A program made the position numbers and the translations under genes. A model generated the notes under the pieces. That model ran no database searches and was not told where the DNA came from. It saw only the letters and a list, made by a program, of their open reading frames with translations. A stretch of DNA of 64,000 nt from assembly GCF_902167145.1 (NCBI RefSeq), contig NC_050096.1:180951825-181015824 (forward strand), in the 5' to 3' direction. The stretch comes from Zea mays (lineage: Eukaryota; Streptophyta; Magnoliopsida; Poales; Poaceae). Positions within the stretch are counted from its first letter, which is position 1. Every line of letters begins with the position of its first letter. Below, in pieces: positions 33,232 to 44,066 of the stretch.

Positions 33232-35857
33232 AGTGCGGGAGGACTTGGTCCTCCACATAGAAAACTTTTGTGAAAAACTTATCGGGAGGAGTTTTTGCCT
33301 CCCTTAGTTATGTAATAATACTACTCTGCACTCGCTTATATTTCTGGTCTGTAATAACCAACTCAATCTTACTTTTTAAATAAATGTAAGTTATGTAATC
33401 GCTTCCGCATTTCTTTATCTCCGATGTTCTGTAATGTCTGCAAGACGGGTGAAACGTTCCTGGAATGGTAAGGAAAGATACCGAACTTGTCAAGTGACTT
33501 AGGAACATCTACAGGGTGTCTGATGTCTGTTAGACAAGGACAACTATAGGTGGGCCTAATTACTTGGGAGGTTCCGTCACAATATCAAACATAAGTACAA
33601 ACTGAATAATAATGATCTACGCGAAGCTATGAGATCGTGGGATCGAGAACTACTAAATTCGGAGTTACAGTTAGAAAGTTATGATTTTCCGAAGATCTAC
33701 TATATTATAAATTGATTAATATATAGTATATGAGAAAATATATTCTAAATAATTAATCCAACTTTAACCTAGATCATAACTTGATTAGGGATTACCTTTT
33801 ACTCAGATTATATTTATAGAGAGATTAATCCTAGGTTAGTAGAGTTAATCTACTGAATAAAGATTGAACACTTTCCTAATTATAATTATATGGAATATGG
33901 TACTCATGATGTTGCTACTGTGTAGAGAATATTTTTATGAAGCTAACGAAATTCGAATGGATCAAATCGAAGTTAAAACATGTAATTTATGAATTTTCTA
34001 AGATTTGGGAATCACTTTATCAATTTGCATATTTTCTTTTATTATTTTATGAACCATATGTACTGCAAATGTTATTTCTTAAGTTCTCAGGGTCTATTCT
34101 ATAAAAATCTAGACCTAACCGTAATAATCTTACACCATCAATGGACTGCGGGTTCATATGCTAAAAGAGCAGGGGCTTTTTAAGAAAAGGGGCGCGGTGA
34201 AGGGGTACGAGCCCATCACGACCATTGGATCAACAACAGAGCGCCAGGATTAGATTTCTTTTAAAACGAACCGGTACGCACTACAGACCATCGAATTTAG
34301 ATCTAACGGTGCTAACTCATTATCCGGAGATCCAATCTTGGCCATTGGCCAAAGATCTAGTGGCTTGGATTAAGTGATCGAAGAGGTATGCTGCCGGTCT
34401 AATCACAGCCACACATCTGGCAAGCGACGATAGAAGCCCCATCTTCCCCACCCACGAGCCATTAGCGCGGTGGAGCAGAGCGCGTGCGGCGGCGCTCACG
34501 CCGGAGGGAGGCCATATTATGGCCAAGTGCGCCCAACCCTGCGGCCAGTGGTGCTACGCGATGAGAAGGCGAAGGTGAACTCCAGGGGAGGGTCTTACCA
34601 AGGGATTGGAGGGCGCAGAGACCTGACATCGAAGAAGGGTGGCACAATGGGGGGAAACAGAGCTTCAACAGCGAAATTCGAACTAAACAATGACCCCCCG
34701 AGCACAGCCGGCGAGTATGTCCCACGGATCCCAGCGTCCCTATGGCCATGGATCGACGGCGATGAACATGCGGTGCTACGTCGGCAGGGGACCCCACGTG
34801 TCACCCTTCCTCCCATGGCATCGCGCATGCAAGGGTGATCCCCCCGGCCAGTCTCGACGGTAAAGTGTTACGTAGCCAAGAGAAAGAGTGCGGAGGCCAC
34901 ATATATATGCACCGGTTGCCCAGCCATGGAGGTATGTGGCTGGTAGATCCGAGAAATTTTCTCTCAACGGAATTTAGATGGAGCAGAGAGACGGATCCGA
35001 ACGCTGGGGAGGATAACAGAAAATCTGAGTGGAAGTCTTTGATTCACCACGAGGGAAGTCTGGCGGAGCATCAGGTTCCGGGATTAGAGCCGATGAGGGG
35101 GGGGGTTGTTGCGACTCCCATCGCGCCATAGCTGTCACCCGAGAAAGCAGGAGAGGGAGAAGATGAAGCTGTCTGCGCGGACCCACATGGCAGCGACCAA
35201 ACAAGGAACCCCCCTGGCGTCCCGCGTGGAATCAAGGGCTAGCGAGTGGGACCCACACCGTAGTGGCATACGCCGTGCGGGTAAGGCCGCCCGCCAGGGC
35301 CCCCTAGTCGGTGCCTTCCTTGAGTGGGCCGCGCAGGAGACCAGGTGAAATGGGCCGAGAAAGGGATCCGCAGGCCCAACAGAGTCTTTTCCCTTTTTTT
35401 CTTATTTCTAGCTTATTTCCAAATTCAAGGATTCTAACTCAATTTAAATCCTTGTTTTGAACTCTAGATTTAAAATCACACAACAATATAATATGAATAA
35501 TATTTCTTCTACCTGCACTAATATTATTTATTTGTTGTTATTATTATTTATTCTTCTCCGTATTGTTTAACCAGGGAAGAAAGTAATTCTTTTTTTTATA
35601 TTCCTTTATAAGTTGGGGTCAATTTTAATTATGATTCCTTGATTCAAATAAAATGCATCACAGAAATAACATCAGCATGAGATACACATTTATTTATTTA
35701 TTTATTTGTTATTTGCATAATTTAATGCCATTAGTTGAGTATGTAGAGAAAAATGAAAAGGAAGTCAAGGGATCCCCAAAACACCCTCTTTGAAATTTAT
35801 CTATTTATTCATTTTATTATTATTTTTTCTTATACCAATTTTGGGCTTTACAGTTAC

Positions 35858-36208
35858 ATTTTATATCTTGAGAACTATCCTGAGCACAAAATTAAGAGAA
35901 TTCATGCTAGAAAATCTCATATTGTTTCTCATCATGCTTACATGTATAACAATGAGGCTTCTAGCTCTAGACATTCGACTTATATCAAAATGCCTAAAAA
36001 GAAGATTGTTAATACATCCAATGAGCATAGCATTTCATTTAAAACTTTTGATGCATCTTTTGTGCTCACTAAAAAATCAGGCAAGGTAGTTGCCAAATAT
36101 GTTGGGGGCAAACACAAGAGCCCAAAGACTTGTGTTTGGGTACCCAAGGTGTTTGTTTGTAATGTGAAAGGACCCAAGACCGTTTGGGTACCTAAGAACA
36201 AGACCTAA
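35858..36208 (+). pseudogene. gag: Element G gag, C-terminal part
   Basis: Continues from 28254 after the H insertion: LENYPEHKIKRIHARKSH, then SFKTFDASFVLTKKSGKVVA, YVGGKHKSPKTCVWVPKVFV and a TAA at 36206-36208. This half has no further stop. Confidence 0.85.
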
Positions 36209-36221
36209 ATTTGTTTTGTAG

Positions 36222-36510
36222 GTTTATGCTTCCGGTGGGACAAGTTGGATAATCGACAGCGGGTGCACAAACCACATGACAGGGGAGAAAAGAATGTTCT
36301 CCTCATATGAGAAAAATGATGATCCCCAAAGAGCAATTACATTCGGGGATGAAAATCAAGTTTTGGTCAAAGGTTTGGGTAAAATTGCCATATCTCCTGA
36401 CCATTCCATTTCTACTGTTTTTCTTGTAGATTCTTTAGATTACAACTTGCTTTCTGTTTCTCAATTATGCAAAATGGGCTACAACTGTTTATTTACTGAT
36501 ATTGGTGTTA
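36222..36510 (+). pseudogene. pol: Element G pol, protease part
   Basis: Begins VYASGGTSWIIDSGCTNHMT, a copia aspartic protease with the DSG active site, directly after a TAG preceded by TTTGTTTTG. It continues to DIGVTV, where element F inserted (CCGTC duplication 36511-36515), and resumes at 56951 with FRRSDD. Confidence 0.85.
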
Positions 36511-36515
36511 CCGTC

Positions 36516-37761
36516 TGAAAGGGAAATGGGCTTAATCATTTCCTATAATCGATTTTGGTGGTTGACGTCCATCACAAACCACGTGGACTAACTAGTTTGC
36601 ATAGATGTCTTTTATCTCAGGTGCATAAAGTTCAACATAAACCAAGAAAGAAGTTAAGTTGGGGAATCAACAAAGTTTGGAGCAAAGGCTAACTTTGGTA
36701 CTACCAGTGGTGCACCGGACACTGTCCGGTGCCCCAGGCCGAGCACCATTCAAACTTGCCACTCTTGGGTTTTCCAGAGATGCGCTCCGCTATAATTCAC
36801 CGGACATGTCCGATGAGCCAACGGAGCAACGGTAACCTGCGCCAACGGTCGACTGCAAAAGGTGTACAGTGCGCGGCCAGAAGTGAGAGCAGAAAGTCAG
36901 AACGCACCGGACATGTCCGGTGTGTCACCGGACTGTCCAGTGCAGCTATAGGAAAAGGGCTTCAACGGTCAACCGCTCCAAACCCCCAACTGGCCGCTGA
37001 CGTGGCACGCACCAGACACTGAACAATGTCCTATCCGATACTGTCCGGTGCGCCCATCGACAGCAAAAATAGCCAATGGCTAGGAAGTGTTTGGAGGCTA
37101 TAAATACCCCTCAACCACCTCCATTCAAGCCATCCAAGTTTTCTGAAGTGCACATTCAATACAAGAGCAATAGCATTCACTCCAAGACACATTCCAAAGA
37201 TCAAATCCTCTCCAAGCCTCAAAATCAACTCAATTGCTTAGTGACTTGAGAGACGGTGTTTTGTGTTCTTTTGTTGCTCTTGTTGCTTGGATTGCTTTCT
37301 CCTTTCTATTCTCATTTCTCTAAGTGCTTTGTAAAGCTAGCAAGAGACACCTAATTGTGTGGTGATCCTTGCGGGGTCTTAGTGACCCAAGTGATTAAGG
37401 AGAAGCCTCGACCGGTCTGTGTGATCGATTGAGAGAGGGAAAGCGTTGGAATAGACCTGACCTTTGTGGCCTCCTCAACGGGGACTAGGTTCTTTGGAAC
37501 CGAACCTCGGTAAACAAATCACCGTGTTCATTTGTGTTGATCTACACTTGATTTGTTTTCCTTTATTTGCTCTAAAAGTTCGCTTGCTCACATAGTTTTG
37601 AGTTTGCTCCCAAACATTATCCACATTGATTGAGCAAATCTAAGCAAGGAGAACTATCTTTCGAACTCCGATTTAATTCTAACGCTAACCCCGGCCTTAG
37701 TGCAAGTTTAAGTTTGTAAATTTTAGGTTTTGCCTATTCACCCCCCTCTAGATGACTTTCA
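36516..37761 (+). repeat. 5' LTR of F
   Basis: TGAAAGGGAAATGGGCTTAA...GATGACTTTCA, 1,246 bp, with a TATA box (TATAAATA, 37099-37106) and a cluster of CCGGAC-type palindromes (36712-37050). It differs from the 3' LTR by indels around those palindromes and many substitutions. Confidence 0.93.
36712..37050 (+). promoter_or_regulatory. Palindrome cluster in U3 of F's 5' LTR
   Basis: Repeated CACCGGACxxTGTCCGGTG-type palindromes just upstream of the TATA box, for example CACCGGACACTGTCCGGTG at about 36714. Such palindromes are a known conserved feature of Sirevirus LTRs; a role in transcription is inferred. Confidence 0.65.
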
Positions 37762-37763
37762 AT

Positions 37764-37781
37764 TGGTATCAGAATCAGTGC
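37764..37781 (+). other. Primer binding site of F
   Basis: TGGTATCAGAATCAGTGC, three bases after the LTR; initiator tRNA-Met type, as usual in copia elements. Confidence 0.75.
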
Positions 37782-37810
37782 TTCATTAAGAGTCTAACAA
37801 ACTCGAAGTG

Positions 37811-38872
37811 ATGTCTGGAGATCACGCCAAGAGGGAGATTGTCACCGGCGACAAAGCCATAGGCTCGGGAAGGACTCTATCAACGGAGTCCGACGACAAA
37901 TACAAGGAGGAATCCTCCTCCTCCATCAAGTCACATAGGAAGGGTGATAAGAAGAAAAAGAAAATGAAGAAGGTGGTCTACTACGAGACCGACTCTTCAT
38001 CACTTTCTACATCCGGCACCGAGTCTACTACTTCAAAACGCCAAGAGCGTAAGAAGTATAGTAAGATGCCCCTACGCTATCCTCACATTCTTAAACATGC
38101 TCCTTTACTTTCGGTACCCTAGGCCAACCACCATATTTTGATGGTGAGGATTATTGCATGTGGAGTGATAAAATGAGACATCATCTAACCTCACTCCACG
38201 AAAGCATATGGGATATTGTTAAGTTTGGAGCGCAAGCACCACAGGTGGGCGACGAGGACTATGACTCGGACGAGGCCGCCCAAATTAGGCATTTTAACTC
38301 CCAAGCAACTTCTATACTCCTCGCTTCCTTGTGTCGAGAGGAATATAATAAGGTGCAAGGGTTGAAAAAATGCCTTGTTGGGATGTCCTCAAGACGGCGC
38401 ATGGAGGGGACGAGGTGACCAAAATCACCAACCACGAGACGATCGAGGGAGAGCTTGGTCGATTTGTCCTCAACAAAGGAGAGGAGCCACAAGCAATGTA
38501 CAACCATCTCAAGACGATGGTCAACCAAGTGCGCAACCTCGGGAGCACAAAATGGGATGACCATCAAATGGTCAAGGTTATTCTAAGATCTCTCATTTTT
38601 CGTAATCCCACTCAAGTGCAACTAATCCATGGAGATCCTAGATATAAACTGATGTCTCCCGAGGAAGTAATTGGCAAGTTTGTGAGATTTGAACTAATGA
38701 TCAAAGACTCCAAACATATTGTCAACTTAGATCAAGGCGCCACCTCTACACCCGAGGTGCAACCCGTTGCATTCAAAGCAACGGAAGAGAAGAAAGACGA
38801 GTCTACACCAAGTAGACTCCCAATCGACGCCTCCAAGCTTGACAACAACAAGATGGCTCTTATCATTAAGAG
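37811..38872 (+). pseudogene. gag: Element F gag, N-terminal part, frameshifted, cut by E
   Basis: ATG at 37811 (MSGDHAKREIVTGDK). Lys/Ser-rich start, then a frameshift near 38118, YFDGEDYCMWSDKMRHHLTS, a second frameshift near 38370 (VQGLKKCL), then the capsid core WDVLKTAHGGDEVTKI, MYNHLKTMVNQVRNL and LMSPEEVIGKFVRFELMIKD. E inserted after MALIIKS with duplication AAGAG (38868-38872, 50202-50206). Confidence 0.88.
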
Positions 38873-39352
38873 TGTTGGAACTTGCTCTCCTGGGCAAGTT
38901 GATCCAACGGGGGAGTGAAAGCAACGTAAACAAGGTTTTAACTCGAGATGGCAATAGCTCTGTTAATCTAGCCTCTCAAGGGCACTGTGCGGGGGTATTT
39001 ATAGGTGCCTGAGTGCCCAGCATCTTGAGTTAAGGACACATGTGCCCTCAGGCGCCCAGGTTATCCCCGGAATATTCCCATAAAGCAGGGTTACAGACTG
39101 TAATTACAGGGAAACCTTTACAAATTAGGCCCGTAATGTGTAGCAGCCACGCAGGGCCTGTTACAATGGGCCGGATCACGCGTGGGCCTCCATGTTGGAC
39201 AAGACCGCGGGATGGGACGACCTCGTCATAGGCCTTTGTCCTGCGACGCGTGGGACGAAGGGTAAAGTCTGCCAGTCGTCTTGTCTCCGTTGGTGCAGCG
39301 AGTCTGGCGAAGGCATCGAGCGAAGGGTGGCGTCTTCGCCTTCGCCCCAACA
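38873..39352 (-). repeat. 3' LTR of element E
   Basis: Minus strand TGTTGGGGCGAAGGCGAAGA...GTTCCAACA. Its TATA box reads CTATAAATACC on the minus strand (about 38994-39004). The adjoining minus-strand GGAGGGCAAA (39362-39353) is the polypurine tract. Confidence 0.95.
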
Positions 39353-39693
39353 TTTGCCCTCCGAGGGACCAGTTCGACTAAGTCATCTGGTGCCGAAGGC
39401 GTCGCTAGATGGTGGAGACGCTGCCCTCGCTCGAAGTGGTTCCGTGGGGGTTTTTGACATGACCGTTGATTGACGCCGCACTGTTGGATTGCGGGTTTCC
39501 CGAAGCGTCGCGCCCTGTGTATAAAAAGGGGGTGGGGGCGGCGCAAATTGAAATTTACCTTTCTGCGTGCCGCGAAAACCCTAACCTCCCTTTTTTGAAC
39601 TGCTCGCTTGCTCATCTGCCCTCCTTGCTCCTGTTCATCGAAGAACTGGCTTGCGTGAAGCAGACCACGCGCCGCCGTCGACGGTACGTAGCC
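39353..39693 (+). promoter_or_regulatory. Promoter and leader of the antisense gene of element E
   Basis: The plus strand has GTGTATAAAAAGGG (TATA at 39520-39528), about 170 bases before the ATG at 39694, followed by a CT/AC-rich leader (ACCCTAACCTCCC). This is a standard plant promoter layout inside the retrotransposon and independent of its LTR promoter, which points the other way. Confidence 0.65.
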
Positions 39694-42600
39694 ATGCCGT
39701 CTTCCTCCTCGTCTGCTACGACCACGCCGACGGTCGAGGCGTCTTCCGAAGATCTCTTGGGCACTGTGGCGGCGGCGGAATTACGACCGGGTGATACGAT
39801 GGAATTCGGTGTTTCGTGGATGTTGTTGGTCCGCGTGCAAGATATGCAACAGTTGGGGTATTTTGGCGGCGGGGTTGGGCGTGTCCCGGGGGCAGAGGAG
39901 GTTCCCGAGCCCGAGGGCGAATTGGTTGTTTTTGAGGCATTTTTCATCGCCGACCTTCGTCTGCCTGCGCATCGTTTTGTGTCGGAGGTTCTGCAGAAGT
40001 TCGAAGTCCAGGTTCATCAGCTGACACCGAACGCCGTGGTGGCGTTGGCGAAGTATGTCTGGGCAACGACGTCGTATGGCGGTCAGCCTTTGGTGGAAGT
40101 CTTCGCCAAGCAATACTGTCTGCACTGGCAGAAGAGAAAAATTGGACATAAGATTGCGCAATTCGGATCGTGCACTTTCACGCCGAAGTCCGAGAAGACT
40201 TCGGTGGAAGTTGTGGAGCTGGTCCCCTATGCCCGAAATAAGTGGGGCAACTGGTGGGACTACTGGTTCTATGTTTCAGAGGCTGAAGTCGAAGATCACC
40301 CAGGGCTCCCTGCTGCCATTATGTGCTCTCATTATTATGTGACGTACCCGCCATTTGAAGTGGCGGAGGATGATGAGAATGAAAGGGCCCTTCGGATCGC
40401 TGCCCGTACGAGTAGTGGGCGTGATCTAGTTGAGGAATTCATTGGGTATGGGGTGTGGCCCTTGGCGCATGGATGGGCGCTGGGCGAAGTATGCCCTCGC
40501 GAGATGCCCTCCCGGGGTGGGCGGAAAGTGCAAAGTCCGCTTTTTGCTTTGGATGTGCGAGGGTGGAATCCTGTCGCGGTTGTGCGTGAGGCGGAGGATG
40601 GGGCGGTGCGAATTGTTGGGCGCTACGTGCTGAAGACGGAGGCTCAGCGGAGCTGGGATATACGTGGATCCAACGACCGCCTGAATAGGGTCTTCGAGTT
40701 GAATTGTTTGCCGTATGGCGGTTATCCCGGGGAAGACGTTGTCGACCGCCGTGGGAAAAAACCAGCGGCTGTGATTGAAGACGACCCCGCGCCGGAGGCC
40801 GCCCCAGCCACTAAGAAGAGGAAGCTAGGTACTACGGTGGGAGGACTGGGGGTCTCCGATAGTTTTGCTATGTAGTTGATGGGGACATGCGCGGCCCCCG
40901 GGGGAAGGATGTCTTCGCCCGAGCTCCGGGAGTCTTCGGCGCGGATGCTGGAGGTTACCGGGGGTCGATGGCCCAAGAACGTTCCTATCCCCCGCGCGGC
41001 TGGCGAAGACTTCTTTACGTCTTGCATGGCTCGTGACTTGAGAGTGTTTCCTTACGGACATAATATTGCTGCTGTTGTGTCGGCAGTGATGAACAAGGAT
41101 CGCCAGGACGCTGCGCAGAAGCGCCGGGCGGTCATCAGGCTCCCCGATGCTAGGCATGAAGCGAAGAGAGCGCGGGGGAGTGCGAAGGATGCTGTCCCCG
41201 GTGGTAGCCAGCCGATGCTGGCTGTGAAGCCGGCTGCGCCTGGATCCAACAAGGTGCCGGAGAGCACGAAGGCGGTCGGCGCCGGCGGAACCAAGTCTGC
41301 CCCGGACGGAGCTGCGAAGGTCCGGGAGCTGCCTTCGCCGGGGAAACGCGTTGCCGACTTCGGCACGAATATTAGCGTGGACGACTATCTCATTGGTAAG
41401 CATTTTTTTGATCGATGATACGTTGCAGGGTCGGGCGAGGGGCAACTGGTTGTTGTCCCGCCTGCGATGGCAACCACGACGTCAACCGCGGTGCTTGGGG
41501 TGAAGGGTGGCGCTTTCAGCGCTGGCGGCGAGATTTCGGCGGCCACTGCCATCAAGGACGAAGCGGGCACTATGTCTCGCCGGCTGAGGGAGGCGTCGCA
41601 ACAGCTGTCGCAGCAGCTAAGTCAAGTAAGTTGAGCTGGACTTCGGTGTTTGCCGCTTTCATGGGGATTGTGGTCTCATGTGTGTCTGTTAGGCGGCCGA
41701 CTTCGCCGACCGCGTGGCGTCGGGTGCCCTTACTGCAGATGTGTCTGCCGAAGTCGAGAGACTTAGGGCGCAGCACGCGGACGCCGTCCGGGAGAAGTCG
41801 GCTGCGGAGAGCAAGAGCCGCAGGCTGGCGGAGAAGGTGGCCGCCCTGGAGGGCGAGAGGACGGACCTCCGGCTCCAGCTGGTGGAGGAAAGGAGGGAGG
41901 CCAACCAGGCCATCGCTAAGGCGCAGGCGGCGCAGGCGGAGGCCAAATTGGCGCGAGCGGAGGGGTGTCTTGCCAGCCAACGCGCCAAGGAATGAGAGGC
42001 GCGGTTCAACGCTCTGCACGGCCGCATGGAGAGGGCCGAGGCCTCTACACGCTCGGAAGTTGAGCGGACGCGCAAACAGCTCGTGGACTCATACCGCGAG
42101 CTGGGTGCGCGGACTGCTGACTTCGAGGTGCCCGACCGAGAGGCGGGCCTTCGGTTCCTCGAGTGGCTGCAAGAGGAATTGCTGGCACTCCCGACCATCG
42201 TGGAGAGCTTCATGTCCTTTGCCTCCCTCGTCACCTGCGAAGGGGCCATGAATGCGCTGTCCCGCGAGGGGTGCAATCACTATGAGGGCTTCGACCGGTC
42301 CGATGAAGACTTTGGGCGCGAAATTTTTAAGGTCGAAGACCCTGTGGTGAAGGATTCTGCGGGGCCCCTCTTCGATCGGATGTGGGGTCCTCATGGCCGG
42401 GAGGCGGTCAGGGAGCGGTCTAATCGGGCGAGAGATCAGGTAAGTCTTGTCTGTTGTTTCGTGTGATTGAATGTGGGTACGTGTGGGTTTGCTGAATGAG
42501 TGTGTTGTTGCTGCAGATGGCGCGTGCCGAGGATGTCGAATACCTTGGGGATCTGAACAGCGCGCGGCCCGAGGCCGAGGTCAACCCGGTGCTGCCCGAG

Positions 42601-43306
42601 GCTGAGGTCAACCCTGAAGCTGGTGAGGGCTCCTTCGTCGGACCTGTGCCCACTATGTCTGGTGAAGGCTCCTTGCCAGCCCCTGCGCCGACGGCGGAGG
42701 GCCCCCTGAAGGCGGTGGCAGAGCTGGCAGCGGAGGATCCCAAGGCGGCGACAGGGCCTTCGCAGGTGGCTTAGTTGGCGTGGGGGAGTTAGTAAATTTT
42801 GTCTGTGTTACTGAACCTTGGTTGCTGCGCAGGTTCAAGATTTTGGGCCTGCGCACGCAACCGCTACTGATACTGCTAATTTTGTGGCGGCTTCGACCGT
42901 GGTTGCGGAAAATGATTCGGGTGATTCTGTGTCTAAGTTTTTTGAGTCTGATGATTCTGGGAGTTCGGTGGTGTGGACGGAAGAGTCTTCGGATGATGAT
43001 TTGGATTATTTTGCGGCATTGGATGTGGCTGCGACGGAGGCTTCTCCGCGTGTGGTGGGTGCTGAAGTTCCCGGTCCAAGTCTTGGGTGTAGGCGTCGAA
43101 GGGCGGTGGCGAAGCGTAGAGTGAGTGAGGTGGAGGTTGGTCGTCTTCGTGTGGACAGGACTGGCAAGCGGGAATTGTTGTCCTCGCCGGCTGGGGCAAG
43201 TGTAGGTGAGGGGGATTTGCGAAGTCTTTTTGAGGGTGAGGAGCTGAGGATAATGCTATTTAACTATAGGGAGATGGGTATTATCCCGAAGGTTGAACCA
43301 ATGTAA
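39694..43306 (+). pseudogene. Antisense spliced gene of element E (gypsy type transposon domain plus coiled coil), two stops
   Basis: Model: exon 1 39694-41395, exon 2 41429-41625, exon 3 41693-42439, exon 4 42517-42765, exon 5 42833-43306, with GT-AG introns of 33, 67, 77 and 67 nt that all keep frame. The start MPSSSSSATTTP is followed by the putative gypsy type transposon domain (LPAHRFVSEVLQKFEVQVHQ, ALAKYVWATTSYG, WWDYWFYVSEAEVED, IGYGVWPLAHGW), a KKRKLG basic patch, a long coiled coil in exon 3 (AEVERLRAQHADAVREKSAA, then EKVAALEGERTDLRLQLVEE), and the C-terminal part CEGAMNALSREGCNHYEGF, LFDRMWGPHGREAVRE shared with C. Acidic exon 5 ends GIIPKVEPM. Stops at 40873 (TAG) and 41993 (TGA). 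The 33-nt first intron is too short for usual plant splicing. Function unknown; antisense ORFs of this kind are known in Tat elements such as Grande. Confidence 0.8.
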
Positions 43307-44066
43307 GGTGTGATGCCCTCGCTGTACGTATGTAACTATAATTTGTATGAAGAGGCTGTATGCCTTCACTGATCCGGTCGTGCACTGGGTCTAGCGCGTT
43401 TATTATGTCGGTCAGGCGGCACCTGTAGTCGGTCGTTGCATGGGTACTTTTTTGAGAGAGACTTCGATTTTGCGCGCTTGTTGTGCTAGTCCGGCTGCAC
43501 CCTTAGGCGACTTTCGCACGGATAGTCTTTTGAGGGAGACTTCGATTTTGCGCACTTTGTTGTGCTAGTCCGGCTGCACCCTTAGGCGACTTTTGCACGG
43601 ATAGTCTTTTGGGGGAGACTTCGATTTTGCGCACTTTGTTGTGCTAGTCCGGCTGCACCCTTAGGCGACTTTTGCGAGGATAGTCTTTTGGGGGAAGACT
43701 TCGGTTTTTGCGCACTTGTTGTGCTAGTCCGGCTGCACCCTTAGGCGACTTTTGCACGGATAGTCTTTTGGGAAAGACTGGTTTTGCGCACTTGTTGTGC
43801 TAGTCCGGCTGCACCCTTAGGCAACTTTTGTGCGGAGTGTCGCACGCGAGGGTAGCCAGCGCTGCCCCTCGCGGTGACTTCGAGTTTGTCGAATGGCGAA
43901 GACCGTCAATGCAGTCTTTTTTCGACGTTGTAATTTTTTTGTGGGGGATTTTTTGCGTGTATATTACATGGCTCCGCCTCATTAAAAACCTCACCCCGGG
44001 AGGAAAAGAGTGCGGGCCGGAATAAAGCTGTTTTGCGAATTACAAGGGCGAGCTGGCCCTGAGGAG
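43307..44066 (+). repeat. Region between E's antisense gene and integrase, with five 80-bp repeats
   Basis: Five tandem copies (43455-43835) with GTGCTAGTCCGGCTGCACCC at 43483, 43562, 43641, 43721 and 43797 (periods 79, 79, 80, 76), each with ACTTCGATTTTGCGCAC and GGATAGTCTTTTG. It separates the 3' ends of two convergent genes. The rest (43835-44066) is noncoding. Confidence 0.92.

Larger units (their letters stand above)
29545..33581 (+). mobile_element. Solo LTR K (del/Tekay type)
   Basis: 4,037 bp with ends TGTAACACCC and CCGTCACA, flanked by ATATC (29540-29544, 33582-33586). A TATA box (TATAAATT, 30858-30865) in CTACGTCTATAAATTGACC supports the plus orientation. No gag/pol frame and no second LTR exist. 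It is a solo LTR that landed inside another one, H. Confidence 0.88.
28255..35852 (-). mobile_element. Solo LTR H (del/Tekay type), split by solo LTR K
   Basis: TGTCACACCCGGG...GGGCTTTACA flanked by GTTAC on both sides (28250-28254, 35853-35857), inside G's gag. Removing K and its duplication leaves 3,556 bp, the size of a single Tekay-type LTR, and no internal coding region exists. The orientation is minus: the minus strand begins TGTAAAGCCC and has a TATA-like GCATATATATG near 34900. 28830-29060 aligns by eye with the LTR of element A. A solo LTR forms by recombination between an element's two LTRs. Confidence 0.85.

Noticed and set aside
28255..35852. A complete retrotransposon instead of nested solo LTRs
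   Set aside because: No gag/pol or PBS; both ends and the inner unit have their own TSDs and TG...CA ends; sizes fit single LTRs.
39466..39693. N-terminal extension of the E antisense gene upstream of 39694
   Set aside because: It overlaps the TATA box and leader; its first codon is upstream of the expected transcription start.
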